64,000 bases of DNA. Origin: JADGHX01 sp963837755. GTDB taxonomy: Bacteria; Pseudomonadota; Gammaproteobacteria; Steroidobacterales; Steroidobacteraceae. This document shows positions 63,494 to 64,000 of the stretch, one piece after another. The notes under the pieces were generated by a model, which had not been told where the DNA came from, ran no database searches, and worked only from the letters and a program-made list of their open reading frames with translations. The DNA is taken from positions 1,550,001 through 1,614,000 of the forward strand of contig CAWIOP010000001.1 in the NCBI GenBank assembly GCA_963837755.1. Reading direction: 5' to 3'. Both the position numbers and the translations under genes were made by a program. Each line of letters opens with the position of its first letter. The stretch's first letter is position 1.

Positions 63494-64000
63494 TCAGGAG
63501 CAGCAGCTCAGGACGAACGGAACGTCGCTCTCGCTCTGCGTAGGCCGCGCAGTGAGCCCGTTCCAGGTGAGGAAGCGAAGGCTGCAGCGGTAGTGGCTGC
63601 CGCTGATCTCCGGGTAGAGCCCGGTGGCCTTGGGCAGCGAGATGCGCAGCAGCTGGATGGGCGTATCCCGGTCGAAGGTGATGTGGAACGAGCCGCCCTT
63701 CGCCGTCTCATGCCGCGCGCGCCCATTGGCGCGCGTGAGCCAGAGCAGCTCGGCGATGGCGTCGCACAGCGGCCGTAGCAGCCCGAGCCACTCGTTGAAT
63801 GTCTGCACCCGCGTCTCGTCCGGCTGGCTGAGCCAGAAGTAGTAGTCCGGCAGGTCGAACTCGCAGGTGCCGCCCGGTATGGCGCTGCGGTGCTTGATTG
63901 CACTGAGGAATTCCGAATCCCGCAGCGGCTGCAGGAACGCCGAGCCGGCGTTGAGCAGCTCCCCTCGCAGGCGCACGAGATTGGCCAGCACTGTCTTCAG
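63494..64000 (-). CDS. zapD: Cell division protein ZapD (N-terminus beyond window)
   Basis: ZapD cross-links FtsZ filaments and stabilises the Z-ring. The last 168 residues or so are present. Blocks LRDSEFLSAIKHRSAIPGGT, CEFDLPDYYFWLSQPDE, LYPEISGSHYRCSLRF and a closing SCCS match the family. The frame is open to the window edge, and a GTG at 63991 is an internal codon. About 80 residues are missing at the start. Confidence 0.93.
   Translation of the reverse strand: MKTVLANLVRLRGELLNAGSAFLQPLRDSEFLSAIKHRSAIPGGTCEFDLPDYYFWLSQPDETRVQTFNEWLGLLRPLCDAIAELLWLTRANGRARHETAKGGSFHITFDRDTPIQLLRISLPKATGLYPEISGSHYRCSLRFLTWNGLTARPTQSESDVPFVLSCCS

Overview
The window is a chromosomal segment of a high-GC gammaproteobacterium. 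The evidence is gene order. There is a complete division and cell wall cluster (mraZ to ftsZ, then lpxC). The order kdsD-kdsC-lptC-lptA-lptB-rpoN-hpf-rapZ, the rsmI/lpoA-yraN pair, petABC-sspAB, dciA next to secA, and zapD-yacG all fit this class. Two secreted S9 peptidases and several outer-layer proteins recall the Xanthomonadales, Nevskiales and Steroidobacterales. The genus cannot be fixed from the sequence alone. No rRNA, tRNA, prophage, CRISPR array or complete insertion sequence was seen.

Layout. 1-6.1 kb: lower glycolysis (gap, pgk, pyk) followed closely by a membrane-anchored penicillin-acylase-type hydrolase. 6.2-10.4 kb: a MoxR ATPase and VWA-protein pair, a patatin lipase and two gene remnants (a peroxiredoxin and a DUF3800 protein). 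10.5-18.9 kb, minus strand: mgtE, rapZ, hpf, rpoN and the LPS genes lptB-lptA-lptC-kdsC-kdsD. The nitrogen-PTS genes usual between these markers are absent. 19.0-22.3 kb: ibaG, murA, and the pentose-phosphate genes gnd and pgl. 22.3-22.9 kb: seven tandem copies of an 87-bp unit. 22.9-28.1 kb: a DegS-like protease, the cytochrome bc1 operon petABC, and sspA-sspB, all frameshifted as read. 28.1-31.8 kb: yraN, lpoA, rsmI and RNase P RNA. 31.9-33.0 kb: a non-coding stretch with two large palindromic elements and a group II intron fragment. 33.0-51.1 kb: the dcw cluster, with a readable promoter and MraZ operator. 51.1-57.9 kb: lpxC, dciA, a GEMM-I riboswitch driving an M23 peptidase, secA, mutT and a conserved small protein. 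58-64 kb: a small lipoprotein, divergent S9 peptidases, yacG and partial zapD.

Most genes serve the envelope: peptidoglycan precursors (murA-G, ddl, mraY), septation (ftsL, I, W, Q, A, Z, zapD, lpoA, the LytM-type M23 protein), LPS (kdsD, kdsC, lptA-C, lpxC) and export (secA). RapZ adds control of amino-sugar supply.

Three things go beyond routine annotation. (1) A dispersed family of roughly 130-160 bp elements can fold as a long outer stem with two inner hairpins. Their arms differ between copies but stay self-complementary, and one copy carries a 5'-truncated group II intron end. (2) A second palindromic element is single-copy after ftsZ but expanded seven-fold upstream of pgl. (3) A clear c-di-GMP riboswitch precedes the M23 peptidase. 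Readers should also know that the frameshifts in lptB, the protease gene, petABC, sspAB and the DPP gene are nearly all single inserted bases in genes that are usually essential or well kept. They look like sequence errors rather than decay.
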